Shown here: positions 10,168 through 17,599 of the stretch, in pieces | Numbering within the stretch: position 1 is the stretch's first letter | Layout: each line of letters starts with the position of its first letter | NCBI GenBank assembly: GCA_903824665.1 | Contig: CAIJXT010000030.1 | Coordinates: 186,001 to 250,000, forward strand | Reading direction: 5' to 3' | From: an uncultured Bacteroidota bacterium | GTDB lineage: Bacteria > Bacteroidota > Bacteroidia > Chitinophagales > Chitinophagaceae | Length of the DNA stretch: 64,000 bases | Notes under the pieces: generated by a model | Seen by the model: the letters and a program-made list of their open reading frames with translations, nothing else | What the model was told of the DNA's origin: nothing | The model's database searches: none | Translations under genes and position numbers: made by a program

Positions 10168-10260
10168 AGTGTTTAGAAGGTCTTATTAATTACTGCAATT
10201 TACGTACCAGATCCGAAGACGGTTTGTGTTGGGGTGTAGTAATTACTATTTTGGGGTCGT

Positions 10261-11022
10261 TCAGCTTTTGTGTTTTGCCAGGAAACCAGAGAGGATCGCA
10301 TTAAACTCTACCGGTACTTCCATCATCGGTGCATGCCCGCATTTGTCTATCCAGTGCAGCTCAGATGTCGGCAGCAGTTTATGAAACTCCTCAGCCACCA
10401 TTGGCGGTGTTATGGTGTCGTTCTTACCCCATACCAGGCATACAGGTTGTTTGATCTCTGTGAGTTCGTCGCCCAGATTGTGCCTTATCGCGCTACGAGC
10501 CAGCGCTATGATCTTCAACGCTTTCAGGCGGTTGTTGATGATGTTGAACACCTCATCTACCAGTTCCTTGGTGGCTACTTTAGGGTCGTAAAAGGTAAGT
10601 TCCGTTTTCTTCTGTACATAGTTGTAGTCGCCGCGCTTGGGGTAGGTTTCGCCCATGCCGTTCTCAAACAGGCCAGAGCTGCCGGTAAGTGTGATTGTTT
10701 TTACCAGTTCCGGATGCTTAAGGGTAAATACCAGACCCACATGCCCGCCCAGCGAGTTGCCCAGCAGGTGCACATTGCGCAGTTTGCGCTGCTCAAAGAA
10801 TTTGTATACAAACTTCGACAAGCCCGAAACACTTGTTTCTATGAGGCTAAGGTCATACAATGGAAGCAAGGGAATGATGACAAGGTGCGTTTGTTTGAAA
10901 TAGTCGACTAGGTCTTTGAAATTGCTCAGCGCGCCAAACAGACCATGCAGCAAAACCAACGGCTCTCCTGCACCTTCTTCTACATACTTATATTTGCCCG
11001 AATGTTTTATTTCGTAGTCCAT
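10261..11022 (-). CDS. Alpha/beta-fold hydrolase
   Basis: The 253-residue protein has the alpha/beta hydrolase core: an oxyanion-loop HGLFGALSNF near residue 26, the nucleophile elbow GNSLGG with Ser90, an acid in VWGKNDTITPP and the catalytic histidine in DKCGHAPMMEVP near residue 232. No signal peptide is seen, so it should be cytoplasmic. The ATG at 11022 is preferred over a TTG codon one triplet upstream. It resembles MhpC/BioH-type esterases, but the substrate cannot be inferred. It lies 93 bp upstream of the CBS gene on the same strand and may be in the same transcript. Confidence 0.88.
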   Translation of the reverse strand: MDYEIKHSGKYKYVEEGAGEPLVLLHGLFGALSNFKDLVDYFKQTHLVIIPLLPLYDLSLIETSVSGLSKFVYKFFEQRKLRNVHLLGNSLGGHVGLVFTLKHPELVKTITLTGSSGLFENGMGETYPKRGDYNYVQKKTELTFYDPKVATKELVDEVFNIINNRLKALKIIALARSAIRHNLGDELTEIKQPVCLVWGKNDTITPPMVAEEFHKLLPTSELHWIDKCGHAPMMEVPVEFNAILSGFLAKHKS

Positions 11023-11245
11023 CAATCGTTAGTGTATACTGCTAAAATACTATTGTTTGGGGTAAAAATACAACTTAGTGGCGATGTGCAAACATTTTAG
11101 ATACCGATTGTTGGTTTTGCCCGCTGCCGGTGGGTGCCGGTAACAGTGGTTTTGCCGGCCATTGCGGTGCTGTTTTTCTGTTCCCGGCATGCTACTATTC
11201 CCGGCATCTCTGCTATGTACCCCCCATAGACTGCTGCTAGCAAAA

Positions 11246-11271
11246 GTGCGCAATTCAGGCAAATTGCGCAC
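11246..11271. repeat. Perfect inverted repeat, TGCGCA family
   Basis: GTGCGCAATT and AATTGCGCAC are perfect 10-bp arms around CAGGCA. There is no T tract on either strand, so it is not an obvious terminator. The arms share the ATTGCGCA core with the hairpins of the 15.7-16.2 kb tandem repeat. Confidence 0.75.
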
Positions 11272-11461
11272 CGTGCGAAATTTTCTTTTACAATCCCGTG
11301 TAATTTTGTAAGTTGCAGATAATCAGTGTTTTACAGCTTTTTCGTTCATTTGTTTTTGCGCAAAAATTGCGCACTTGCTGCCTGTGTTGGTATGTGGTTT
11401 GCATTGAATATAAAAGGGCGCCGCGGTATTTCATCATCTAAAGATCGGGTATGTAGCGGTG

Positions 11462-11599
11462 ATGGGCAAACAATGGTTTTATGATGACGCATTGGCGGTA
11501 CATCATAAGCCGCTAAGCGCATATGATAAAAATCCAATGCCGCTGTGGGTAAGGGTTTGGGGCGAAAAAGACCGTTGTGTGGTGGTGCTGATGGTATAG
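11462..11599 (+). CDS. Possible 45-residue small ORF, unknown
   Basis: An ATG frame encodes MGKQWFYDDALAVHHKPLSA..., ending VVVLMV and TAG. The composition is protein-like, with several aromatic residues and a hydrophobic end, but there is no recognised family and no clear ribosome site. It sits alone in an otherwise empty interval and may be chance or a gene remnant. Confidence 0.18.
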   Translation: MGKQWFYDDALAVHHKPLSAYDKNPMPLWVRVWGEKDRCVVVLMV

Positions 11600-11885
11600 C
11601 TGAAGTACAGGGCAGGTTAGCTATACTTGTGATGCGGGCAAATGCCAGTATGTGGATAGGTTATGGGGAGTGGCGAATACCCCGGCCACTTTGGGGAGTA
11701 AGGGCAATCATTTGGCCGCATCAATATGAAGACGTTCGGAGAACGGGTATTATTGGTTGTACCGGATGCGCTGCGCCAACATCCGGTATAACGGAGGTGT
11801 ATTGATATTTATTGGGTTAGATGGGCATTTATACCTACAAATAACATCAGAATTGTCTGTATCTTTATTAGATAAAATCGATCTT

Positions 11886-14426
11886 ATGAAAAGGGTATTG
11901 CTGCTTTTTCTATGCTTGCCAATTTTGACTAACGCTCAAATTATTACAACAATAGCGGGAAATGGTACATCTCCTAATACCGGGAACGGTGGTCTTGCGG
12001 TTAATGCAGGCTTCAACCTGATTAACGGTGTTTCCTTTAACAATAATGGAAAATTATTAATTTGTAGTAACGGCTGTGTTCGGAAATTAGATACTTTGAC
12101 CGGGATCATAACCCGGTTTGCAGGCGACTCGCTTGGTGGTACTGCACTCGGAGATGGGGGGCTGGCATATTTTGCTTATATATCTCCCATAACGGCGTGT
12201 GTTGATAATACAGGTAATACCTACATATCAGATAATGGGGCACTCGGGAATCCGAGAATTCGAAAGGTAAATTCAACCACCGGCATTATCACCACTATAG
12301 CCGGTACTGGCGTTGCCGGATATAGTGGCGATGGAGGGCCTGCAACTAGTGCTGAAATTAAAGGTGGATGGATATGCCTGGATACAATGGGTAATTTGTT
12401 TATCGCAGATACATGGAATTTCAGGATAAGAAAAGTGAACTTGTCAACAGGAATAATAACTACTTACGCCGGAACAGGCACAAGCGGATTTTCAGGGGAT
12501 GGTGGGCCAGCTACAGCCGCCAATGTTAGCCAGATTGATGGTATCTGTTCAGACCTTTCCGGGAACATATATTTTGGCGACAGAGCAAATGGCAGAATAA
12601 GAAAAGTTAATTCTGCTACTGGGATTATAACAACCTTTGCAGGCAATGGGATAATAGGGTATGGAGGCGACGGTGGCAATGCAGATACCGCAAAGTTTAA
12701 CCTTGTTTCCGGAATGACAATTGACAATAATGGACATCTCTACTTTGCTGACAGAGGGAATAACAGGGTCCGAAAAATAAACGCGGCAACGCACGTTATT
12801 ACTACCATAGCTGGTAACGGTCCGGAATGTCCACCCTCAGGCCCAGGAGGTTGTGGAACGTTCGGAGGAGATGGGGGACCGGCTACTTCGGGATATTTGC
12901 ATTCTCCACAGGGTGTGTGCATTGATAATTCGGGCAATGTTTATGTTGGTGATTACGCTAATTACAGAGTAAGAAAAGTTGGTTATGGAGTATTGACACC
13001 AACTTTTATTGGTGGTGCGGTGCAACCATTGAATATTTGCGTTAGTGCAACTGGCGTGTCTCTTAGTTCGCTTATGTCAATCTCCGACCCAAGTGTTGGT
13101 TTGACAGATACTTGGAGCGTTATTGCGTCCCCACTACACGGCACTTTAGGTGGGTTTAACGCAACTGCTACCTCTACTGGAGGTATCGTAATTCCTACAG
13201 GGACTAGCTATACTCCGGTCGCCGGCTATACTGGCACCGACGCTTTCACGATAAAAGTAAAAAATGGACAAGATTCAACTGTAACAACTATTAACGTCAC
13301 TGTAAACCCAATGCCGTCAGCAATAACGGGAATACCAAACGTTTGCGTCGGTAATTCAACCAGTTTTAGCGCTTCACCAGCAGGAGGAGTATGGTCAAGT
13401 AGTAGCACGACCATAGCACCAATTGTTTATGCAACAGGGGTTGCTACTGGCATGACAGCAGGGACCAGCCTGATCACATATATGACTGCTCCTGGGTGTA
13501 TAGACACTGCGTATCTAACTGTTCTGCCCTTGCCTGCATCTATTACCGGGCCTGATATAGTGTGTGCTGGAGAAAATATTTCACTGACCAATTCCACTGT
13601 CGGGGGCACATGGAGTAGCAGTAATGCCAATGTGACCATCGGGGTATCTTCAGGGACTGTTGCCGGTGTTGCGGTTGGAACTTCGATTATCACCTATATG
13701 CTGGCATCGGGGTGTTTGAAAACTGCAACGGTATCTGTATCTGCCACTCCATCTGCTATATCGGGTAGTACTAATATTTGCGTTGGATTAGCAACGTCGC
13801 TAACGGCTACTCCTGCAGGGGGATTTTGGTACAGTAGCGATTGGCCTGTCGCAATTGTATCGGGTCTTGGCCTTGTTACCACGTTATCTACAGGAACTGT
13901 TACTATTTCTTACACGCTTGGGACATGCATGTCAACTAAACTATTAACAGTTTTTGCGTTGCCTGAAATAGCAGGAGATACAACGCTATGCCAAGGTTCA
14001 ACAACACTTTTAAATAATGGTGCTCCTGGCGGTTCATGGAGCAGCAGCGATATATCAGTTGCAACTATTTCAACTGTAGGCCTTGTAACTGGCTTATTGC
14101 CGGGCACATCTTTAATATCATACACACTCAGTTCAGGCTGCAATACAACAAAGATAGCCGAAGTGAACGATTGCACATTAATGGTAGCCACCAATAACGG
14201 AACTAAAACCAAAGTAATTATCTACCCTAACCCGGCACAAAAAGGATTAACTATCATTAGTTCTGAGCCAATCAATGAATTGGTCGTTACTGATCTTTTA
14301 GGACGGGTCGTCTACAGCAATTATTTTAATTCACAAAATGTACAACTCAACATTGCTGATTGGCTTAATGGATCGTATATACTTAAAATAAATGGTCAAG
14401 TTGTGCGACAATTTATAAAGAGATAG
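11886..14426 (+). CDS. Secreted NHL-propeller and Ig-repeat protein with T9SS sorting domain
   Basis: The 846-residue protein begins with a signal peptide (MKRVLLLFLCLPILTNAQ). This ATG is chosen over in-frame upstream codons because those would bury the signal peptide. Residues about 20-365 hold five or six NHL-type blades, each with a TTIAGxGxxGYSGDGGPA loop and a GNxYxADxxNxRIRKV strand, predicting a beta-propeller. A cadherin/Ig-like segment follows, then four Ig repeats of the same GGTWSSS/VCVG family found in the truncated protein at the window start. The C-terminus (IIYPNPAQKGLTIISS...GSYILKINGQVVRQFIKR) is a type A T9SS sorting domain. Ligand or substrate is unknown. Confidence 0.88.
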   Translation: MKRVLLLFLCLPILTNAQIITTIAGNGTSPNTGNGGLAVNAGFNLINGVSFNNNGKLLICSNGCVRKLDTLTGIITRFAGDSLGGTALGDGGLAYFAYISPITACVDNTGNTYISDNGALGNPRIRKVNSTTGIITTIAGTGVAGYSGDGGPATSAEIKGGWICLDTMGNLFIADTWNFRIRKVNLSTGIITTYAGTGTSGFSGDGGPATAANVSQIDGICSDLSGNIYFGDRANGRIRKVNSATGIITTFAGNGIIGYGGDGGNADTAKFNLVSGMTIDNNGHLYFADRGNNRVRKINAATHVITTIAGNGPECPPSGPGGCGTFGGDGGPATSGYLHSPQGVCIDNSGNVYVGDYANYRVRKVGYGVLTPTFIGGAVQPLNICVSATGVSLSSLMSISDPSVGLTDTWSVIASPLHGTLGGFNATATSTGGIVIPTGTSYTPVAGYTGTDAFTIKVKNGQDSTVTTINVTVNPMPSAITGIPNVCVGNSTSFSASPAGGVWSSSSTTIAPIVYATGVATGMTAGTSLITYMTAPGCIDTAYLTVLPLPASITGPDIVCAGENISLTNSTVGGTWSSSNANVTIGVSSGTVAGVAVGTSIITYMLASGCLKTATVSVSATPSAISGSTNICVGLATSLTATPAGGFWYSSDWPVAIVSGLGLVTTLSTGTVTISYTLGTCMSTKLLTVFALPEIAGDTTLCQGSTTLLNNGAPGGSWSSSDISVATISTVGLVTGLLPGTSLISYTLSSGCNTTKIAEVNDCTLMVATNNGTKTKVIIYPNPAQKGLTIISSEPINELVVTDLLGRVVYSNYFNSQNVQLNIADWLNGSYILKINGQVVRQFIKR

Positions 14427-14454
14427 AATCAAATTTTAGCAGTCTCCCTGATGT

Positions 14455-14492
14455 CGGCGGGTCTCCGGCAGAAAAAGCGGGAAGACCCGCCG
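14455..14492. repeat. Inverted repeat downstream of the NHL/Ig protein
   Basis: CGGCGGGTCT and AGACCCGCCG are perfect 10-bp arms around an 18-nt loop. It sits 28 bp after the stop codon and may act as a weak terminator or RNA-stabilising stem, but no T tract follows on the plus strand. Confidence 0.5.
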
Positions 14493-14570
14493 AAGACGGA
14501 TTAATCTGGTCAATAGAGCAATCGCAGGTAAATGAGATTCAAAATATCAACCCAACAGAAAGCTATTTCC

Positions 14571-15242
14571 CTAAACCCGATTTACAACGGCTATTACCAT
14601 CCCATCAAAATCCTTAACGCCAACTGTTTGTAAGATAGTAGCAGTAACATTTTTGTTTTTGCTGAGCATCTCATTTAGCCGTTGAACACCCCGTACGCTT
14701 TCGTCCGTACTATTCTTGTCAAGAACTTTCCCATCTCTGATTACATTGTCACAAATGATCAGTGTACCGGGGCGGGATAACTGTACCGCATAGTTGAAAT
14801 ACTCGGTATACGGTGGTTTATCTGCGTCAATGAATATCACATCGAATGGCACTTCGTTGTTCGCAATAAGCTCCTGCAAAATATCCAATGCCTTGCCCGT
14901 TCTCAATTCTACTTTGTGTAAAAGACCAGCGATATCTATGTTTTTTCTTGCAACATCGCTATGATGTGCATTCACATCTATCGTAATAACCTTGCCGTTT
15001 TCCGGCAAAGCCCTTGCTAACCAAATGGTACTGTAACCTCCTAAAGTACCCAATTCCAAAACCCTTTTCGCATTGCAGGTAATCATCAGCACCTGCAAAA
15101 ACTTCCCTTGATTTGCAGATATGCTGTGTTGTGGCAAGCCTTCATTAACGAGTGTTGTAATAGTGTCTGAAAGGGCTTTGTCTTCCGGTGCGAGTAGGTT
15201 ACTGATATAATGATCAACCTCGCTAAATATTTCATTGTTCAC
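14571..15242 (-). CDS. O-methyltransferase, class I SAM-dependent
   Basis: The 223-residue protein matches the small catechol/caffeoyl-CoA O-methyltransferase family. The SAM-binding motif is VLELGTLGGYSTIWLA (61-76), the acidic strand is VITIDVN, and the metal-binding motif VIFIDADKPPY precedes LIICDNVIRDGKV. It would transfer methyl from SAM to a hydroxylated, often catechol-like, acceptor in the presence of a divalent metal. The start must be the GTG at 15242: the nearby ATG is out of frame and the next in-frame methionine is residue 53. The gene is isolated, facing a gene-poor repeat region upstream. Confidence 0.92.
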   Translation of the reverse strand: MNNEIFSEVDHYISNLLAPEDKALSDTITTLVNEGLPQHSISANQGKFLQVLMITCNAKRVLELGTLGGYSTIWLARALPENGKVITIDVNAHHSDVARKNIDIAGLLHKVELRTGKALDILQELIANNEVPFDVIFIDADKPPYTEYFNYAVQLSRPGTLIICDNVIRDGKVLDKNSTDESVRGVQRLNEMLSKNKNVTATILQTVGVKDFDGMVIAVVNRV

Positions 15243-15715
15243 TTTTTAGGATTTTGTTGTGAGACAAATTTAAGGGTTCCTATATTAGCTTGGACGGGAC
15301 TTATCTTTGCTCCTGATATTCCGAAAGGCATCCGGAACGCCGAATAGAAACCGTGCTCTGAACATCGTCACATCGTTGCAGACAAATGTATAGTACTAAA
15401 CTGTTTCGTCTCTTCAAAACTGCTGGTTTTTGCAGCTACACGTTCAAAAATCCTACTTTACCTACAAAGCAAAATGTCGGGCAAAACCATAGTGCAATTA
15501 GTAAAGATGGCATGATATTTGTGCCGGTATTTCGCAGTCTTTTTATCGCGCTGGTACCTACAGCCGCATCGGGGCAGAGCCCTATGTTTTTTGGTATCAG
15601 CACGATCCCCGGTGGGAAGAGGTTGCGCAATTTTTGCGCAAAAACGCAGGGGTGAATATGTTGCAAAGCATTGATAACCATAGAGGTAATTCAATTCAAC
15701 TTCGCTACAAAAAAA

Positions 15716-16185
15716 ATTGCGCACCCTGCGCAATTCCACAATATCCACCTCGCCGGCGTCCCACACTTCCAAAGTGTGCCACACCTTGTCAACGAAACAG
15801 CAATTACCCCAAAACGCATAAACGAAATATGATCTGCGCCGCCCAACGAAATCACGGGCACCTGCGCAAAAGTGCGCAAGAAGTGCGCAAAAATGAAAAT
15901 CTAAAACACTTAAAATTAATAACTTATGATTTTTAGAAAAATTGCGCACCCTGTGCAATTCCACAATATCCTTCACCGCCGTGGCACACTTCCAAAGTGT
16001 GCCCCACCTTGTCAACAACAGCAATTACCCCAAAACGCATAAACGAAACATGATCCGCGCCGCCCAACGAAATCACGGGCACCTGCGCAAAAGTGCGCAA
16101 GAAGTGCGCAAAAATGAAAATCTAAAACACTTAAAATCAATAACTTATGATTTTTCAGAAAAAATTGCGCACCCTGTACAATTCC
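15716..16185. repeat. 225-bp tandem direct repeat (two copies plus a partial third)
   Basis: Copy 1 runs 15716-15940, copy 2 15941-16163, and copy 3 is a 20-odd-bp stub from 16164. Each copy starts with an ATTGCGCA-CCC-TGCGCAAT hairpin, continues with an ACACTT-CCA-AAGTGT hairpin and ends with an array of GTGCGCAA words followed by an AT-rich tail. The copies differ at scattered positions; in copy 2 the first hairpin has one C-to-T change that keeps pairing as G-U, and the second hairpin is extended to 9 bp. Confidence 0.9.
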
Positions 16186-16339
16186 ACGATTGTCACCCTG
16201 CCATTGTAGCAGATATGCATAGTGCGCCAAGCTTTCACCAGCACAAAAAGCAACAATCAGGCAAAATAGGAATCCGCTCAGGTGGGCATCGGGGGGAGGA
16301 CAGAACTACCCGTAGTTCAGTTGCTCACTGGCATAAAAA

Positions 16340-16372
16340 AAGGAAGGCTCCAGCAGAGCTGAAACCTTCCTT
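16340..16372 (-). terminator. Hairpin with a T tract on the minus strand
   Basis: AAGGAAGG and CCTTCCTT form an 8-bp stem. Seven A residues precede it on the plus strand, so it reads as a terminator on the minus strand, yet no minus-strand gene lies upstream of it. It may insulate the repeat region. Confidence 0.45.
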
Positions 16373-16521
16373 ACACCTTATGAAAAATATACCCACCACA
16401 AATGTAGTACTATTTCTGAACTAACAAACAATAAAATTGTTAAAAAACCTTTAAACGATTTTTTACCACCAAAACAGGCCCGAAAATGTAATTTTGGTAC
16501 GCAAGTTGATATACAGTACGT

Positions 16522-17100
16522 ATGACACACAGAATTATAGTTTTATTGTTGCTCCTGGCATCTCTGGGCGCAAACGCACAGACGAAGAACAATTATTTAT
16601 CAGACTCGGCATACATGCTGCCCGATGCAAAGATTACCGCTCCCTGGCTCAACGATACTGACCGTTACCACTACAACCAGACAAAGCACTACGTCACCAT
16701 GATATTGCCTTACCTCAATGCAGCTACGCAATTGTTTAAGGAGGTAAATGAAAAGGTGAATGAGCCCGGCGTAAGCAAAAAGGAAAAGCGCAGGTATGTA
16801 AATACCCGTGAAGACGAAATGCGCACAAAGTTTGAAGACAAAGTAAAGCAGTTGAATACTACTCAGGGCGCATTGCTGGTGAAGCTGATATCAAGGCAAA
16901 CAGAGCTGAATATCTACAACATACTACAGGAATTTAAAAATCCGCTTACGGCAATGAAGTGGCAGGCATGGTCGAGAATGAACGGCATGAACCTCGACAG
17001 GAAGTACCATCCGGAGGAAGAGCAAATGCTGGAACTGATCATGGAAGAGCTGGGATATCCGCTACCTGCAAGCTATGTAACTGAGTATGTGAGGGGATAA
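16522..17100 (+). CDS. DUF4294 family exported protein
   Basis: The 192-residue protein has a signal peptide ending LGANAQ, so it should be periplasmic or secreted. Residues about 55-185 match DUF4294, a Bacteroidota-specific family. The matching features are the basic/amphipathic helix HYVTMILPYLNAATQLFKEV, the KKEKRRYVNTREDEMRTKFE charged stretch, the TTQGALLVKLISRQT core and the late KWQAWSRMNGMNLDRKYHPEE. No enzymatic motif is visible and the family has no assigned function. The gene appears to be monocistronic. Confidence 0.83.
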   Translation: MTHRIIVLLLLLASLGANAQTKNNYLSDSAYMLPDAKITAPWLNDTDRYHYNQTKHYVTMILPYLNAATQLFKEVNEKVNEPGVSKKEKRRYVNTREDEMRTKFEDKVKQLNTTQGALLVKLISRQTELNIYNILQEFKNPLTAMKWQAWSRMNGMNLDRKYHPEEEQMLELIMEELGYPLPASYVTEYVRG

Positions 17101-17189
17101 GCCAATGGTTAATCGGCAGTTATTGTACATAATTTCTTTTTTGTTTCGGGGACAAAATATACCTTTAGAGTGATTATTTGGAAGTACCC

Positions 17190-17552
17190 ATGAAACAGCC
17201 TCCTTATTCTTACGCAGAGGCGAAGAGCATCTGCGAAGAATATCAATATCTGGCAGGACATATTTTTGAGCGTGGCAGCAATGATGTAATAGATCAGGTT
17301 GTTATGGCACCTTTTGACCATTTCAAGAAGAACCGGTTCATCATGATTTACCTGATGCTCAATGACGCCAAAGCCGCACTGGAAATGGATTATACCGGAT
17401 TGCAGTACGATGTGATTGTGATATCAGGCTCCATAAATGACAAGGGTTTGCGCCACTTGGATCTGCATAGTTGGGTAGGTGCCAACGAACAAAATGCTGA
17501 AATTGCCCACAGTGTACAGACAGGCAATGCGCAATCTGTGTCTCTGGGCTGA
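17190..17552 (+). CDS. Hypothetical protein, 120 residues
   Basis: The ATG at 17190 gives MKQPPYSYAEAKSICEEYQY; a TTG four codons upstream is the only longer alternative. The first 90 residues look like a compact soluble alpha/beta domain, and the C-terminal 30 are polar and probably disordered. No signal peptide, membrane segment or family motif is recognised. It follows the DUF4294 gene by 89 bp on the same strand and is convergent with purL, 47 bp away. Codon use resembles its neighbours, so it is probably real. Confidence 0.6.
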   Translation: MKQPPYSYAEAKSICEEYQYLAGHIFERGSNDVIDQVVMAPFDHFKKNRFIMIYLMLNDAKAALEMDYTGLQYDVIVISGSINDKGLRHLDLHSWVGANEQNAEIAHSVQTGNAQSVSLG

Positions 17553-17599
17553 TCTCAGCATTTCTAGTATTCTCCCTCTGCAAATCTTTGCTTCAGGTT

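Larger units (their letters stand above)
11023..11885. other. Gene-poor 860-bp interval with TGCGCA palindromes
   Basis: No recognisable gene is present. GTGCGCAATT/AATTGCGCAC form a perfect 10-bp inverted repeat (11246-11271), and TTTTTGCGCAAAAA is a 14-bp palindrome at 11353-11366; the same 14-mer recurs at 15631. A further inverted repeat (ACCGGATG/CATCCGGT, 11761-11787) lies 100 bp before the next gene. One 45-codon frame is listed separately. Confidence 0.6.
15243..16521. other. Gene-poor 1.28-kb interval with tandem and palindromic repeats
   Basis: No convincing gene is present. It contains a TTTTTGCGCAAAAA palindrome at 15631-15644, two tandem copies of a roughly 225-bp unit plus a third partial copy (15716-16185), and a hairpin at 16340-16372. 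Open frames here are spread over both strands, cross the repeat junctions and match nothing I recognise; I treat them as chance. The promoter of the DUF4294 gene presumably lies in the last 100 bp, which is AT-rich. Confidence 0.65.

Noticed and set aside
11545-11805. An 86-codon plus-strand frame before the NHL/Ig protein
   Set aside because: No family similarity and an odd Gly/Trp/Arg composition; it ends in the inverted repeat and has no plausible ribosome site.
15716-16185. A CRISPR-like array
   Set aside because: The unit is about 225 bp long with only two and a bit copies and no spacer structure; no cas genes are present.
15458-16230. Minus-strand open frames of up to 188 codons across the tandem repeat
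   Set aside because: They exist because the repeat happens to lack stops in one frame; their protein sequence itself repeats, has biased composition, and crosses into unrelated flanks.
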